Shown: in pieces, positions 10,652 through 19,777 of the stretch | Numbering within the stretch: the stretch's first letter is position 1 | How the letters are laid out: each line of letters begins with the position of its first letter | Source of the DNA: Chlorobiota bacterium | GTDB taxonomy: Bacteria; Bacteroidota; Chlorobiia; Chlorobiales; Chlorobiaceae | Assembly: GCA_016866305.1 (NCBI GenBank) | Contig: VGMX01000001.1 | Location: forward strand, 108,358 to 172,357 | DNA: 64,000 nucleotides | Direction: 5' to 3' | Program-made: the position numbers and the translations under genes | Notes under the pieces: model-generated | The model's input: the letters and a program-made list of their open reading frames with translations, nothing else | The model's database searches: none | What the model was told of the DNA's origin: nothing

Positions 10652-11430
10652 GACAATGGTTTACGAAAACAGCAGTAGACCGGATGATAGGTAAGATAAA
10701 CGCCCTCTTCACAGGAATAGGCCTCCTCATATCGACTCAGAAAGCGCTGATAGCTTCCTTTCGTCCATGTCCGGCGGGCAATGCCGTTAACACCTGTTTT
10801 CCTGATGTGGTGCAGCATGGAAACCGGCGAATCGAAAGAAACCCTGCGGTACTCCTCTTTCAGCACAAGCAGTTCCAGGTAACGGCTCCCGATGGCCCCA
10901 AGTCCGGAAAGTTCAGGGTACCTGAGCCCCTCCTCTTCAACTGCAGCGATCTCAAGCATGTTCAGGCTGCTGAAAGTGCTGAATGCAAGCAGGCCGCCAG
11001 GCTTCAGGCAACCGGCCATTTTCCTGAAAAAACCGTCAAGGTCCGTGAGCCACTGAACCGTGGCATTCGAGACAACCAGATCGAGATCCTCCGGCAGTTC
11101 TTCGAGGATTTCGATATCACCCGGGAGAAACGTAAACCGCATAATACCCATCCGCCCGGCTTCCCTTGCGACATACCGCTGGCTCTCGGATACAATATCG
11201 TTGGCCATGTACGTATCGACGCAACAACGGCTGAGCAGCGCTGCCGTCAGGGCGCCCGTTCCTGCGCCGACCTCGAGAACCCGACGGAAGCTTCGGGAAG
11301 AAGCTGCTGTACAAACCATATCGGCCACCACCAGCGCCATCTCCTTCTGCACGACGGCATGCTCGCGGTATGAGCCGAGCGCTTTTGCGAACCGCTCCCG
11401 GACAAGCCGCTTGTCTATTCCCTGCTGCAT
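10648..11430 (-). CDS. bioC: Malonyl-[ACP] O-methyltransferase
   Basis: SAM-dependent methyltransferase that masks the free carboxyl of malonyl-ACP so that fatty-acid synthesis can build pimeloyl-ACP methyl ester. The start is set at 11430, MQQGIDKRLVRERFAKALGSYREHAVVQKEMA, which is the classic BioC N-terminus; the tracked longer ORF runs into bioG. VLEVGAGTGALTAALL is SAM motif I and LDLVVSNATVQWLTDLDGFFRKMAGCLKPGG is BioC-typical. The product is about 260 residues. It is coupled to bioD (ATGA) and overlaps the end of bioG by 16 bp. Confidence 0.93.
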   Translation of the reverse strand: MQQGIDKRLVRERFAKALGSYREHAVVQKEMALVVADMVCTAASSRSFRRVLEVGAGTGALTAALLSRCCVDTYMANDIVSESQRYVAREAGRMGIMRFTFLPGDIEILEELPEDLDLVVSNATVQWLTDLDGFFRKMAGCLKPGGLLAFSTFSSLNMLEIAAVEEEGLRYPELSGLGAIGSRYLELLVLKEEYRRVSFDSPVSMLHHIRKTGVNGIARRTWTKGSYQRFLSRYEEAYSCEEGVYLTYHPVYCCFRKPLS

Positions 11431-12098
11431 GCGAGCACCTCTGCGAGACCGGCAAGATGAAAAAACGGATAGTGCGGCATATCTGCAATCACCGTCTGCG
11501 GGTAGCCTTTCCATGCGGCGTACTGTCGGGATGAGGGAAAGATCATGTCCCTGCCTCCTATAATCACGTGATCGTAGCGGAACCCTTCAGGCCGCTCGCC
11601 GGCCTGCAGCCTCCGGGAGAAAGCATCAAGTTCCTCCTGCTGGCATGCCGACGTCCGTTCGGGTTGCACGGAAAGGAAGTGTTCGAGTGCCTCGCCTCCG
11701 CCGCACATCCTGCGATTGAACCGATACCGGTTTTCGTCGTTGTAGGTATCGAGCGTGGCCTGAAACACTGCGGGGTCGATGCCCGCCTCTGGGTCGACAG
11801 GCGAAAGCGTGCCGTTTACGGCCACGGCATGCGTTACGGGAGGAAGCTTCGCATGCACCGCAGACCAGACACCGAAAGACCAGGCGACAACGGTGCGCTT
11901 CCGGTAAGCACAGAGGGCATCGCCGATGGCAGCGTCGATCTCCCCCGAACGGTAGTCATGGAATGCAAGGAGGTCATAGGCCGAAGCCGGGCCGGACAGC
12001 GAAGAAAAATAATCGGCAATCCGCCGGTCCATACCCCAGCCGGAAAAGAAGAGCACCACCTCGTCGGCTCCCTGCCGGATGATCCAGTCGGCATTCAT
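11415..12098 (-). CDS. bioG: Pimeloyl-[ACP] methyl ester esterase, BioG type
   Basis: Alpha/beta-hydrolase that removes the BioC-added methyl group to release pimeloyl-ACP. The start is MNADWIIRQGADEVVLFFSGWGMDRRIADY at 12098. The FSGWGMD motif near residue 20 identifies the BioG (DUF452) family rather than BioH. VVAWSFGVWSA holds the nucleophilic serine in a non-GxSxG context typical of BioG, and a C-terminal MPHYPFFHL segment supplies the likely histidine. The product is about 227 residues. It sits between bioF (ATGA overlap) and bioC, the usual place for the esterase gene in Bacteroidetes/Chlorobi-like operons. Confidence 0.88.
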   Translation of the reverse strand: MNADWIIRQGADEVVLFFSGWGMDRRIADYFSSLSGPASAYDLLAFHDYRSGEIDAAIGDALCAYRKRTVVAWSFGVWSAVHAKLPPVTHAVAVNGTLSPVDPEAGIDPAVFQATLDTYNDENRYRFNRRMCGGGEALEHFLSVQPERTSACQQEELDAFSRRLQAGERPEGFRYDHVIIGGRDMIFPSSRQYAAWKGYPQTVIADMPHYPFFHLAGLAEVLACSRE

Positions 12099-13261
12099 GC
12101 CTTCTCCGCCTTTACCAGATCGGGAATATACCCGATATCGTCCCACTGCAGGTTCGCCCTGAGGGAGAGCCGTATTCTCGCGCGGTTTTCCGGAACGGTC
12201 GGAGGCCGGACAGCCATGCCGAGCACCCCCGCGCTGCGAAGCGTACCGGCGAGGCTGACCGCGCTTTCATTACTTCCGGTAATGACCGGTACGATATGGC
12301 TCTGGCCTGGCGCCTCGAATCCCTCATCGGCAAGCCTGCCGCGCAGCATGGAGGAAAGCCTGAGGAGATGTACCCGTTCGCTCTGCATCTGTGTCTGTTT
12401 GCGGATGATCATGAGGCTCCAGGCAAGTACCGCAGGGGGAAGCGCCGTCGTAAAGATAAACGATCGCATGGTATTGACGAGGTAATCGCGAAGAACGGCA
12501 TCCATCACCGCGTATGCTCCTGTCGAGGCAAACGCTTTCCCGAAAGTGCCGATGATGATGTCGATGGAGGAAACCGTCCCTGTCGACTCGCACAGGCCAA
12601 GCCCGTGATCGCCGAACACGCCGACGCCATGGGCTTCATCGACAATCAGCACCGCGCCGTAACGATTCTTCAGTTCCACGAGCTTCCGGAGGTCTGCAAG
12701 ATCACCATCCATGCTGAACACCGATTCGGTCACGATGAAAATGTGGCGGTAACGGCCTTGCGATGCGGCAAGCAGTTCTTCGATATGGCTCGTGTCATTG
12801 TGCCGGTAGCGCAGGTGCGCCGCTCCGGAAATACTGGTGCCGTCGATGATGCTTGCATGGTTGAGCCTGTCGGAAAGGATGAGGTCGCCGCGTCCCGCAA
12901 GCGCCGGAAGAATGCCGACATTGGCATGGTAGCCGCTGTTGAACACAAGGGCCGCCTCTCTGCTGTAAAGCCGCTCAAGCTCTCGCTCGAGCTCATCGTA
13001 CCAGCGATGGTTCCCTGTCAGGAGACGGGAAGACGAGCTTGTCATGGCATACCCGTCCGCCCTGCAGGTATCTCTGAAGGAGTCGCGGAGAAACCGGTCT
13101 TCGCCGAGACCGAGATAGTCGTTCGATGAGAGGTTGAGGAGAGGCTCTCCGTCGACATAAATGTACTTCCCGCTTCGCTCTCCGATATCGGGAAGCGAGC
13201 GAAGACGGTTATCGCGACGCAGTCCATCGAGTCGGCCATGGATAAAAGCATGAAACGCCAT
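12095..13261 (-). CDS. bioF: 8-amino-7-oxononanoate synthase
   Basis: PLP enzyme condensing pimeloyl-ACP with alanine to KAPA. The 388-residue protein shows LNLSSNDYLGLGEDRFL near the N-terminus, ALVFNSGYHANVGILPAL, the AEHGVGVFG-type motif VDEAHGVGVFGDHGLG and the PLP lysine region IIIGTFGKAFASTGAYAV. ATGA coupling joins it to bioG, and a two-base gap separates it from bioB. Family assignment to BioF rather than glycine C-acetyltransferase rests on sequence features plus operon context. Confidence 0.94.
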   Translation of the reverse strand: MAFHAFIHGRLDGLRRDNRLRSLPDIGERSGKYIYVDGEPLLNLSSNDYLGLGEDRFLRDSFRDTCRADGYAMTSSSSRLLTGNHRWYDELERELERLYSREAALVFNSGYHANVGILPALAGRGDLILSDRLNHASIIDGTSISGAAHLRYRHNDTSHIEELLAASQGRYRHIFIVTESVFSMDGDLADLRKLVELKNRYGAVLIVDEAHGVGVFGDHGLGLCESTGTVSSIDIIIGTFGKAFASTGAYAVMDAVLRDYLVNTMRSFIFTTALPPAVLAWSLMIIRKQTQMQSERVHLLRLSSMLRGRLADEGFEAPGQSHIVPVITGSNESAVSLAGTLRSAGVLGMAVRPPTVPENRARIRLSLRANLQWDDIGYIPDLVKAEKA

Positions 13262-13263
13262 GA

Positions 13264-14277
13264 CTACGACACTCCTCCGCTGAACTGTGCAAGCTGGCCG
13301 ATAAACGCCCTGTCGGCGGCAACATCACGACCTCTCGTGGTCAGGTAGCCTCCTGTCAGAAATCCGTTCGCTCCCGAAAGCATGAGAAGCCCCTGAAAAT
13401 CCTTCATCACGGTCTCGCGCCCGGCAGCGAACTTGATGATTTTTCGGGGATGCACAAGACGGCAGATCGCAAAGGTCCTGACGATATCGGCAAGACCGGT
13501 CGCCGGAGCAGCTTCAAGCGTCGTTCCCTCGATCGGCACCAGTACATTGAGGGGAATAACCGCCACATCAAGCTCTGCAAGTGCAAAGATCATGGCGATC
13601 CGTTCATGCATGCTCTCTCCAACGCCGATAATGCCGCCGCAACAGACCGAAACATGATGTTTCCGGAGCAACCGCACGGTAGCGATTCGCTCATCGATCG
13701 AATGGGTGTCGGCGATCAGTTCGCCATACCGGGACGGATCGACCTGGATGTTGATATTGTAGTGAGCGATACCGTGCGAGGCAAGCGCTTCGGCAGTCTC
13801 CTCGCCAAGTACTCCGAGTGATGCGCAAACATTGAGTCCGGGCAGTTCATGGTGCAGCCGGTCTATCATGGAAAGAATCCTTCGGAACTCCGCCGTGACC
13901 TTCCTGTAGCCGTATCCGCTGGTAACGATGCCGAAATGTGCAACGCCCTGTTCAAGCGTTTCCGCGGCCTGACGGAGAACTGCATCCTCACCGGCAAGAT
14001 CATACACGTCAATCGCTGCGCTGTTGTGACGAGACTGTGCGCAGAACCGGCAGTTTTCGCCGCACTCACCCGATTTGACGTTCATGATGGAACAGGCATG
14101 GATTGCCGCACTCCCGTCTCTGTAGCGGAGCATGACCTTATGGGCAAGCGAGGCAAGATCGAGCACCGCGTCGCCAGGCAAACAAGCAAGCCGGAACGCA
14201 GTTTCCCTGTCAAGCGGTTCCCCCGTATGGAGAACACGGTAGGCGTCGATGACGTCCTGATGAAGAGCATCGGTCAT
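13264..14277 (-). CDS. bioB: Biotin synthase
   Basis: Radical-SAM enzyme inserting sulfur into dethiobiotin, the final step. The 337-residue product has the radical-SAM cluster motif as [13 protein letters not shown] (CxxxCxxC) and the preceding CSIMNVKSG that holds conserved BioB residues. [29 protein letters not shown] and [16 protein letters not shown] are typical of BioB barrels. It is the first biosynthetic gene after birA (18-bp gap), so all ring-assembly genes lie downstream in one transcript. Confidence 0.95.
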   Translation of the reverse strand: MTDALHQDVIDAYRVLHTGEPLDRETAFRLACLPGDAVLDLASLAHKVMLRYRDGSAAIHACSIMNVKSGECGENCRFCAQSRHNSAAIDVYDLAGEDAVLRQAAETLEQGVAHFGIVTSGYGYRKVTAEFRRILSMIDRLHHELPGLNVCASLGVLGEETAEALASHGIAHYNINIQVDPSRYGELIADTHSIDERIATVRLLRKHHVSVCCGGIIGVGESMHERIAMIFALAELDVAVIPLNVLVPIEGTTLEAAPATGLADIVRTFAICRLVHPRKIIKFAAGRETVMKDFQGLLMLSGANGFLTGGYLTTRGRDVAADRAFIGQLAQFSGGVS

Positions 14278-14295
14278 AAGATGGTATATGGCGCT

Positions 14296-15285
14296 TCAGT
14301 GATAAAAGGTTTTGCCGAGCGATGCCTCACCGGACGCAATCGTCAACTCCTTGCCCTCTCCGGTCAGCAGCAGGAGTTCGCCTCCCGGGGCAATTCCGGT
14401 GACAACTCCTTCCTGCCGGTGTGAAAAACGGTCTATAACCACCTGCTGTCCATGCAGAACGGAATGCTTCTCGATATCGGACAGAACAAAACCGAGGTCA
14501 TCCTCCTGCAGCCATTGCAGATACAGCTCTTCGAACCGGTTCAGCACTCCTGCCAGCAGTTCCGGACGGCAGACAGGCGATCCTGTTTCAAGCAGCAGCG
14601 AGGAGGCTTTATCGCGCAGTTCAGTGGGAAATGAGTCCTGATTGACATTGATGCCGATACCGGCAATAACGAAATGTGCGGTATCGGTATCGGACTGCAT
14701 CTCACAGAGAACGCCGCAGAGTTTCCTGTCTCCGGCAAGAATATCATTTGGCCACTTGATGCCGGTATTGACGTCGGGACAAGCATCGTGGATAGCCCTG
14801 CAGATCGCCGCCGCGGCAAGCAGGGGGATTTGCGGAATGCGCGAAACCGCGATTCTCGGTCGCAGGATCAGCGAAAAGTAGAGGTTGCTTCCCGGCGGAG
14901 AAACCCATGTCCGTCCAAGCCGTCCCCGGCCTGCGCTCTGGGTGTCGGCAACAACAACGGCCCCTTCCGGAGCCCTTTCGACAGCAAGTTTTTTGGCAAG
15001 AAGATTGGTTGACTGTGTTTGTTTGTGATAGTGGAGCTCACGCCCGGCCCGTCTGGTTTCAAGAAACAGGGAGACCTCGGCGGCTGCAGGAGTGCCCGAA
15101 AGAGCCTCCAGCCGGTAACCGGAACCGGTTACGGCTGCAATCCGGCAGCCTGCATCCCTGAGCTGCCCGATATGTTTCCAGACCGCGCTTCTTGAAATGC
15201 CGAACTCCCGGCAGAGATCTTCACCCGAAAGATACCCTCGGGAGGCATGCAAACGTGAAAGAATTCCGGAAGTCAGTGCGTTCAT
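14296..15285 (-). CDS. birA: Bifunctional biotin--[acetyl-CoA-carboxylase] ligase / biotin operon repressor
   Basis: Attaches biotin to acceptor proteins and represses biotin genes. The start MNALTSGILSRLHASRGYLSGEDLC at 15285 is preferred; 13 residues upstream in the track are not family-like. Residues 1-60 form a winged helix-turn-helix (EDLCREFGISRSAVWKHIGQLRDAGC), so this is a group II, DNA-binding BirA. The ligase domain carries VVVADTQSAGRGRLGRTWVSPPGSNLYFSLILRP, whose GRGRxGR is the biotinyl-5'-AMP loop, and KWPNDILAGDRKLCGVLCE. About 329 residues. A perfect operator lies 32 bp upstream, so the gene is likely autoregulated together with bioBFGCDA. Confidence 0.93.
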   Translation of the reverse strand: MNALTSGILSRLHASRGYLSGEDLCREFGISRSAVWKHIGQLRDAGCRIAAVTGSGYRLEALSGTPAAAEVSLFLETRRAGRELHYHKQTQSTNLLAKKLAVERAPEGAVVVADTQSAGRGRLGRTWVSPPGSNLYFSLILRPRIAVSRIPQIPLLAAAAICRAIHDACPDVNTGIKWPNDILAGDRKLCGVLCEMQSDTDTAHFVIAGIGINVNQDSFPTELRDKASSLLLETGSPVCRPELLAGVLNRFEELYLQWLQEDDLGFVLSDIEKHSVLHGQQVVIDRFSHRQEGVVTGIAPGGELLLLTGEGKELTIASGEASLGKTFYH

Positions 15286-15316
15286 AAACCAAAAAAGACT
15301 TATGGCAAAAAACCCT

Positions 15317-15350
15317 GTTGTCAACCGGAATTTAGGTTATGGTTGACAAC
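15317..15350 (-). promoter_or_regulatory. BirA operator (biotin box) of the birA-bio operon
   Basis: A perfect 10-bp inverted repeat, GTTGTCAACC and GGTTGACAAC, separated by 14 bp. Arm sequence and spacing match the known bacterial BirA box form TTGTnAACC-N14/15-GGTTnACAA. It lies just upstream of birA, between that start and the amiC terminator, where it would cover the operon promoter. TTGTCA or TTGACA inside the arms could double as a -35 element. Confidence 0.88.
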
Positions 15351-15361
15351 AATCCAATACA

Positions 15362-15391
15362 GAAAAAAGGCGCCGGAAAACAGCGCCTTTC
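15362..15391 (-). terminator. Rho-independent terminator after amiC
   Basis: On the minus strand an AAAGGCGC arm and a GCGCCTTT arm enclose a short A/C-rich loop, followed by a run of T. It sits 14 bases past the amiC stop and separates that gene from the birA-bio promoter. Confidence 0.8.
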
Positions 15392-15404
15392 TCCCGTCGG
15401 TTGG

Positions 15405-17138
15405 CTAACGGTCCATCGTCGCGAGCCGAGCTCGTTCATAATCTTTTCTGTAGCTTTCCAGGCCTGAAAAGATTCTGTATGCAATTTTTGTCTGTTCCTG
15501 CCGATCCCGAAGGATTCTCTCCTCCTCGGAATTGGAGAGATAACCTGTTTCAACCAGAATGCTCGGCATGGAAGGGGTCCACAACACCATGAAACCGGCC
15601 TGGCGCACTCCTCGTCCATTGGTGCTGTTGGGGCGGTCGATGCGGTTCTGCACTTCGATTGCAAGATCGGCCGACTGCTTGGCGAAAGCGCTCTGCGCCA
15701 TGCTGCTCATGATGAGATACTCGGCAGTAAACCCCTTGTACCGCTCCTTGTAATCGGCTTCCTTGGTGATAACCGAGTTTTCGAACATGGCGACATCGAG
15801 AGCATCCTTGGTCTTGTGCGGTCCGAGAATGTACACTTCCGAACCCTTTACGGTTTTCCGCTTTGTCGCATTGCAGTGTACGCTCACAAAAAGCTTGCCG
15901 CCATTCCGGTTGGCAATTCTTCCCCGTTCATGCAGGGGGATGAAGCGATCATCCTTTCTGGTGAAAACAACCCGGACATCAGGCCACTTCTTCTCGATAA
16001 TGTTGCCGAGATCCCGAACGATGTTGAGTGCAACATCCTTCTCCCTTGTACCACGGCCGCCAATCGCTCCGGGATCATGGCCCCCATGGCCGGCGTCGAG
16101 CACGATGACATTGAGTTTCCATTTTTCAACATCGCTGCTGAGCACTTTGGCGATCTGCAGATCCTTCTCTTTCTGGCGTATTCCCTCGACATCCGCCTCG
16201 CTCATCACATAAACCAGATAGCGATTGTTTTTCTCGTCACGCTGGAAATCAACGGTCTTGATCCTGTACCCCATATTGTCAAGTCCAAGAGCGAAACGCA
16301 GCTCCCCGGTAGCGGCAGGAGAGGGCACCGGGGTGATCGATTTCACAAGGCCTCCGCTGAAAAGTTTTGTCAGGGCATCGACGTTGCACGATGCACCCTG
16401 GAATACAAGATATGCCCGGCCGGCCTCATCCGGCTTCTTGAGTTCTGCCCTGACAGCCTTTCCCGATGCGGTAAAGACAATAACCGCACCGTTGGCCTTG
16501 TTTTCAACATTGACTCCCTTGATTACGGTACCCGGTTCGAGAGGAATCTTTTTGCCATCAACCGAAACGACCTCATCCCCCGGCTTCGTCACCCCGACAT
16601 ATCCCACGGAGTCACCAAGCCTCGTGCCCGACAGCCAGGCAGTCATGATACCCGAAGAATAGTCGTAAACGACATCCTTGTCGAGCCAGAGCGTGAAAAG
16701 CCGGCAGGCCTGAAGCACGGGAAGGAACAGCTTTCCGTCGAGGAGCATCGGCGCCGCCTGCAGCTGAATGACCCGTTTCGTACGCTGTGCGTCTTTGGGC
16801 ACGATCAGCGCGAAATTGTTGTCGCTCCGTATCTGGCAGCTGCTCCCGGGAGCCGCTTCGGTTTCCTCCAGGAGAAGTACGCCGGACTCCTGCCGGGAAC
16901 TGAGACGAAGAGCCCGTGCAAAGGATTCGAGATCGATCAGAAGGCCACTGTCGGTTCTTCGGGCAAGAACCTTGATGGTATATCCCTGCTCGTTGCCGCT
17001 GGTTACCCGCAGAGGAACAGTCGTCTCCTCGAAACGGGTGAAAGAGGATGCAGCTTCTGCTGCCGGAGCACAAAAAGCCGCGATCATCACCAGAAATGCT
17101 GCGATGCGGACACCGGTTCGGAAAACAAATCGTATCAT
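15405..17138 (-). CDS. amiC: N-acetylmuramoyl-L-alanine amidase (AmiC-like, AMIN domain)
   Basis: Zinc amidase that cleaves the amide bond between N-acetylmuramic acid and the peptide stem, acting in the periplasm during cell separation. The start MIRFVFRTGVRIAAFLVMIAAFCAPAAEA at 17138 gives a clear Sec signal peptide; the tracked start adds 77 unlikely residues. After a copper-amine-oxidase-like or AMIN-type N-terminal region, the amidase_3 domain has VIVLDAGHGGHDPGAIG, FVSVHCNA and SILVETGYLSNSEEE, supplying the zinc histidines and catalytic glutamate. About 577 residues. It is divergent from topA. Confidence 0.9.
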   Translation of the reverse strand: MIRFVFRTGVRIAAFLVMIAAFCAPAAEAASSFTRFEETTVPLRVTSGNEQGYTIKVLARRTDSGLLIDLESFARALRLSSRQESGVLLLEETEAAPGSSCQIRSDNNFALIVPKDAQRTKRVIQLQAAPMLLDGKLFLPVLQACRLFTLWLDKDVVYDYSSGIMTAWLSGTRLGDSVGYVGVTKPGDEVVSVDGKKIPLEPGTVIKGVNVENKANGAVIVFTASGKAVRAELKKPDEAGRAYLVFQGASCNVDALTKLFSGGLVKSITPVPSPAATGELRFALGLDNMGYRIKTVDFQRDEKNNRYLVYVMSEADVEGIRQKEKDLQIAKVLSSDVEKWKLNVIVLDAGHGGHDPGAIGGRGTREKDVALNIVRDLGNIIEKKWPDVRVVFTRKDDRFIPLHERGRIANRNGGKLFVSVHCNATKRKTVKGSEVYILGPHKTKDALDVAMFENSVITKEADYKERYKGFTAEYLIMSSMAQSAFAKQSADLAIEVQNRIDRPNSTNGRGVRQAGFMVLWTPSMPSILVETGYLSNSEEERILRDRQEQTKIAYRIFSGLESYRKDYERARLATMDR

Positions 17139-17359
17139 GAGGAGCTGTGCTTGTTGCTGTACAGTAACGATATCAATAATAATATATAATTGTATTCTTT
17201 CCGATATTGTCCGCATCTGTGTTCCCCGGTAATGCATGGCCTGAGCCCACGGGAATTTGTTTTTTGGCAGGTAACACCTATCTTTTTTCAAATTTTCCGG
17301 GATACCGTCCAGCCGCGCGGTACCCTTCATGATAACCTCCTTAGTGCAGGGATCCTTCA

Positions 17360-19777
17360 ATGGCATCAAAAACAGAAGCCCTTTCGGCCAGAAACAGAAC
17401 CCTTATTGTCGTTGAATCCCCTTCAAAGGCAAAAACCATCAACAAGTATCTGGGCGACCGCTACACGGTTTTCGCTTCGGTTGGCCACATCAAGGATCTT
17501 CCGAAGCGGGAGATCGGCCTTGATTTCGATCATCACTATGAGCCCCGCTATGAGATCATCGCCGGCAAGGAAAAAGTCGTGCGGCAACTGAAAAAACTTG
17601 CCGGTGAAGCGGATTCGGTGCTTATCGCCACCGACCCTGACCGCGAGGGGGAAGCGATCGCCTGGCACATTTCGAACGAAATCGAGGCTGCCAGGAAACC
17701 GGTCTACCGGGTGCTCTTCAACGAAATCACAAAAAACGCCATTCTCGCGGCTGTCCGCGAACCTCGCCAGATCGATTACCGCCTGGTGCGTTCGCAGCAG
17801 ACCCGTCAGGGACTCGACAAAATCGTCGGCTACAAGATCAGTCCGTTCCTCTGGAATGTGGTACTGCGCGGCCTATCCGCCGGGAGGGTCCAGTCGGTTG
17901 CTCTGAGGCTGATCTGCGAGAGGGAAGAGGAGATCAACCGGTTCGAAGTACAGGAGTACTGGACGGTTTCCGCCGATTTCTCCACGGTAAAAGGCGAAAC
18001 CTTCAGTGCAAGACTCGTCAAGGTTGATGGAGGCAAACCGGAACTCTCCAGCGGGGAACATGCTGAAGCCGCTGCTGCCCTTGTCAGGAACCGGCTCTAC
18101 GCCGTGGGAGAGATATCCTCGAAAGCGCAGCAGCGTAAAGCCCCCCTGCCATTCACCACCTCGCTCCTGCAGCAGGCTGCATCGAACCAACTCGGGTTCG
18201 GATCAAAGAAAACCATGCGTCTTGCGCAGCAGCTGTACGAAGGCATCGATATCGGAAGCGAAGGCGCCACAGGCCTGATCACCTACATGCGTACTGACTC
18301 GACCCGCATCGGGTCCGAAGCCATTGCCGAAGCCCATGCGTTTATCCGCTCATCGTTCGGAACCGAATATACCGGATACGGCGGTGCGGCAAAGTCGTCG
18401 AAAAATGCCCAGGACGCCCATGAAGCGATCAGACCCACCTCGGTCACCAGAAAACCGGAATCGCTCCGCCAATACCTCACCCCAGACCAGTACAAGCTCT
18501 ATGAACTGATCTGGAAGCGGCTTGTTGCCTCCATGATGGCACCGGCGAAAATCGAGCAGACGAAGGTCGATGTCGAGGACCACGACCGCCGCTTCGTCTT
18601 CAGAGCCAACGGAAGCCGGGTACTTTTCCCCGGCTTCATGCGCCTCTACGACGATCAGCAGGAGCTTGACTACGAGGCGCAGATCTCGACGAAAGAGGAT
18701 ATCGAAAAGGAACAGACCGTGAAACTTCCTGAAACCCTTGCCGTCCGGGACAGCCTGAATCTTGCGGGTGTGGAGCAGAAGCAGGGCTTCACCCGTCCGC
18801 CTGCGCGCTACAGCGAGGCGACGCTCGTCAAGGACCTTGATAATTACGGTATCGGACGCCCGTCAACCTACGCATCCATCTTCTCCACCCTGCAGGAACG
18901 ACGCTATGTGGAGCTGCAAAAAAAGAAAATAATCCCCACCGAGCTGGGAAAGGATGTTTCGCAGATTCTGGTTGCCAATTTTCCCGACATCTTCAACGTC
19001 AGGTTCACGGCGTACATGGAGGATGAACTCGACAAGGTCGCGACAGGGGACGACGAGTATGAAAAAGTGCTCGACAGCTTTTATCGCCCGCTGGAAACCG
19101 CGCTTGGCCTGAGGAAGAACGATCCGCTCATACCGCAGAATACGCATGCGCAGACCTGCGACAAATGCGGGGACGGCCGCATGATCATCAAGTGGACCGC
19201 CAGCGGCAAATTCCTCGGCTGCTCACGCTACCCATCCTGCAAAAACATCAAGCCGATCAGCTCGACAAAGGTGAAACCCAGAGAAACCGGCATCAAATGC
19301 CCTTCGTGCAGTGACGGCCGGATGCTCCTCCGCGACGGCAGGCTCGGGCAGTTCCTCGCATGTTCCGGCTACCCGAACTGCAATACCCTGCTCAACCTCA
19401 GCAAGCAGCGGCATATCGAACCCCTGAAAACCCCTCCGGTCGAAACCGATCTGGCCTGCCCGAAATGCGGTGCACCCCTCTACCTGAGAAGCGGGAAGCG
19501 GGGATTATGGCTCGGTTGCTCGAAATTTCCGAAATGCCGGGGGAGACTGGCATGGAACACGCTCGACCCTTCGGTCCAGCAGCACTGGGAAAAGGCCATG
19601 ACAGAGCATCGAAAAGCCCATCCGGACGTCGTGCTGAAAATGACCGACGGTGCTCCTGTACCCATGAACCTGCCACTGGAAGACATCATCATCCGGGCTG
19701 AAGAAGCCGGTCTGGTAAGCCCGGCGGCAGAGGAAAACGCGGGCGTCACAGGAGAAGCAGGGCGCCCCTGTACGTGA
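17360..19777 (+). CDS. topA: DNA topoisomerase I (type IA)
   Basis: Relaxes negative supercoils by transient single-strand cleavage. The 805-residue protein starts with a TOPRIM domain (RTLIVVESPSKAKTINKYLGDRYTVFASVGHIKDLP, then IATDPDREGEAIAWHI). The catalytic tyrosine lies in GLITYMRTDSTRI. Three C-terminal topoisomerase zinc ribbons are visible, each with paired cysteines: CDKCGDGRM...CSRYPSC, CPSCSDGRM...CSGYPNC and CPKCGAPLY...CSKFPKC. The promoter must lie in the 220-bp AT-rich gap shared with amiC. The last 32 bp overlap the convergent feoB. Confidence 0.96.
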   Translation: MASKTEALSARNRTLIVVESPSKAKTINKYLGDRYTVFASVGHIKDLPKREIGLDFDHHYEPRYEIIAGKEKVVRQLKKLAGEADSVLIATDPDREGEAIAWHISNEIEAARKPVYRVLFNEITKNAILAAVREPRQIDYRLVRSQQTRQGLDKIVGYKISPFLWNVVLRGLSAGRVQSVALRLICEREEEINRFEVQEYWTVSADFSTVKGETFSARLVKVDGGKPELSSGEHAEAAAALVRNRLYAVGEISSKAQQRKAPLPFTTSLLQQAASNQLGFGSKKTMRLAQQLYEGIDIGSEGATGLITYMRTDSTRIGSEAIAEAHAFIRSSFGTEYTGYGGAAKSSKNAQDAHEAIRPTSVTRKPESLRQYLTPDQYKLYELIWKRLVASMMAPAKIEQTKVDVEDHDRRFVFRANGSRVLFPGFMRLYDDQQELDYEAQISTKEDIEKEQTVKLPETLAVRDSLNLAGVEQKQGFTRPPARYSEATLVKDLDNYGIGRPSTYASIFSTLQERRYVELQKKKIIPTELGKDVSQILVANFPDIFNVRFTAYMEDELDKVATGDDEYEKVLDSFYRPLETALGLRKNDPLIPQNTHAQTCDKCGDGRMIIKWTASGKFLGCSRYPSCKNIKPISSTKVKPRETGIKCPSCSDGRMLLRDGRLGQFLACSGYPNCNTLLNLSKQRHIEPLKTPPVETDLACPKCGAPLYLRSGKRGLWLGCSKFPKCRGRLAWNTLDPSVQQHWEKAMTEHRKAHPDVVLKMTDGAPVPMNLPLEDIIIRAEEAGLVSPAAEENAGVTGEAGRPCT

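Noticed and set aside
15816-17189. 457-aa plus-strand ORF opposite amiC
   Set aside because: Antisense to a clear amidase gene and without family features.
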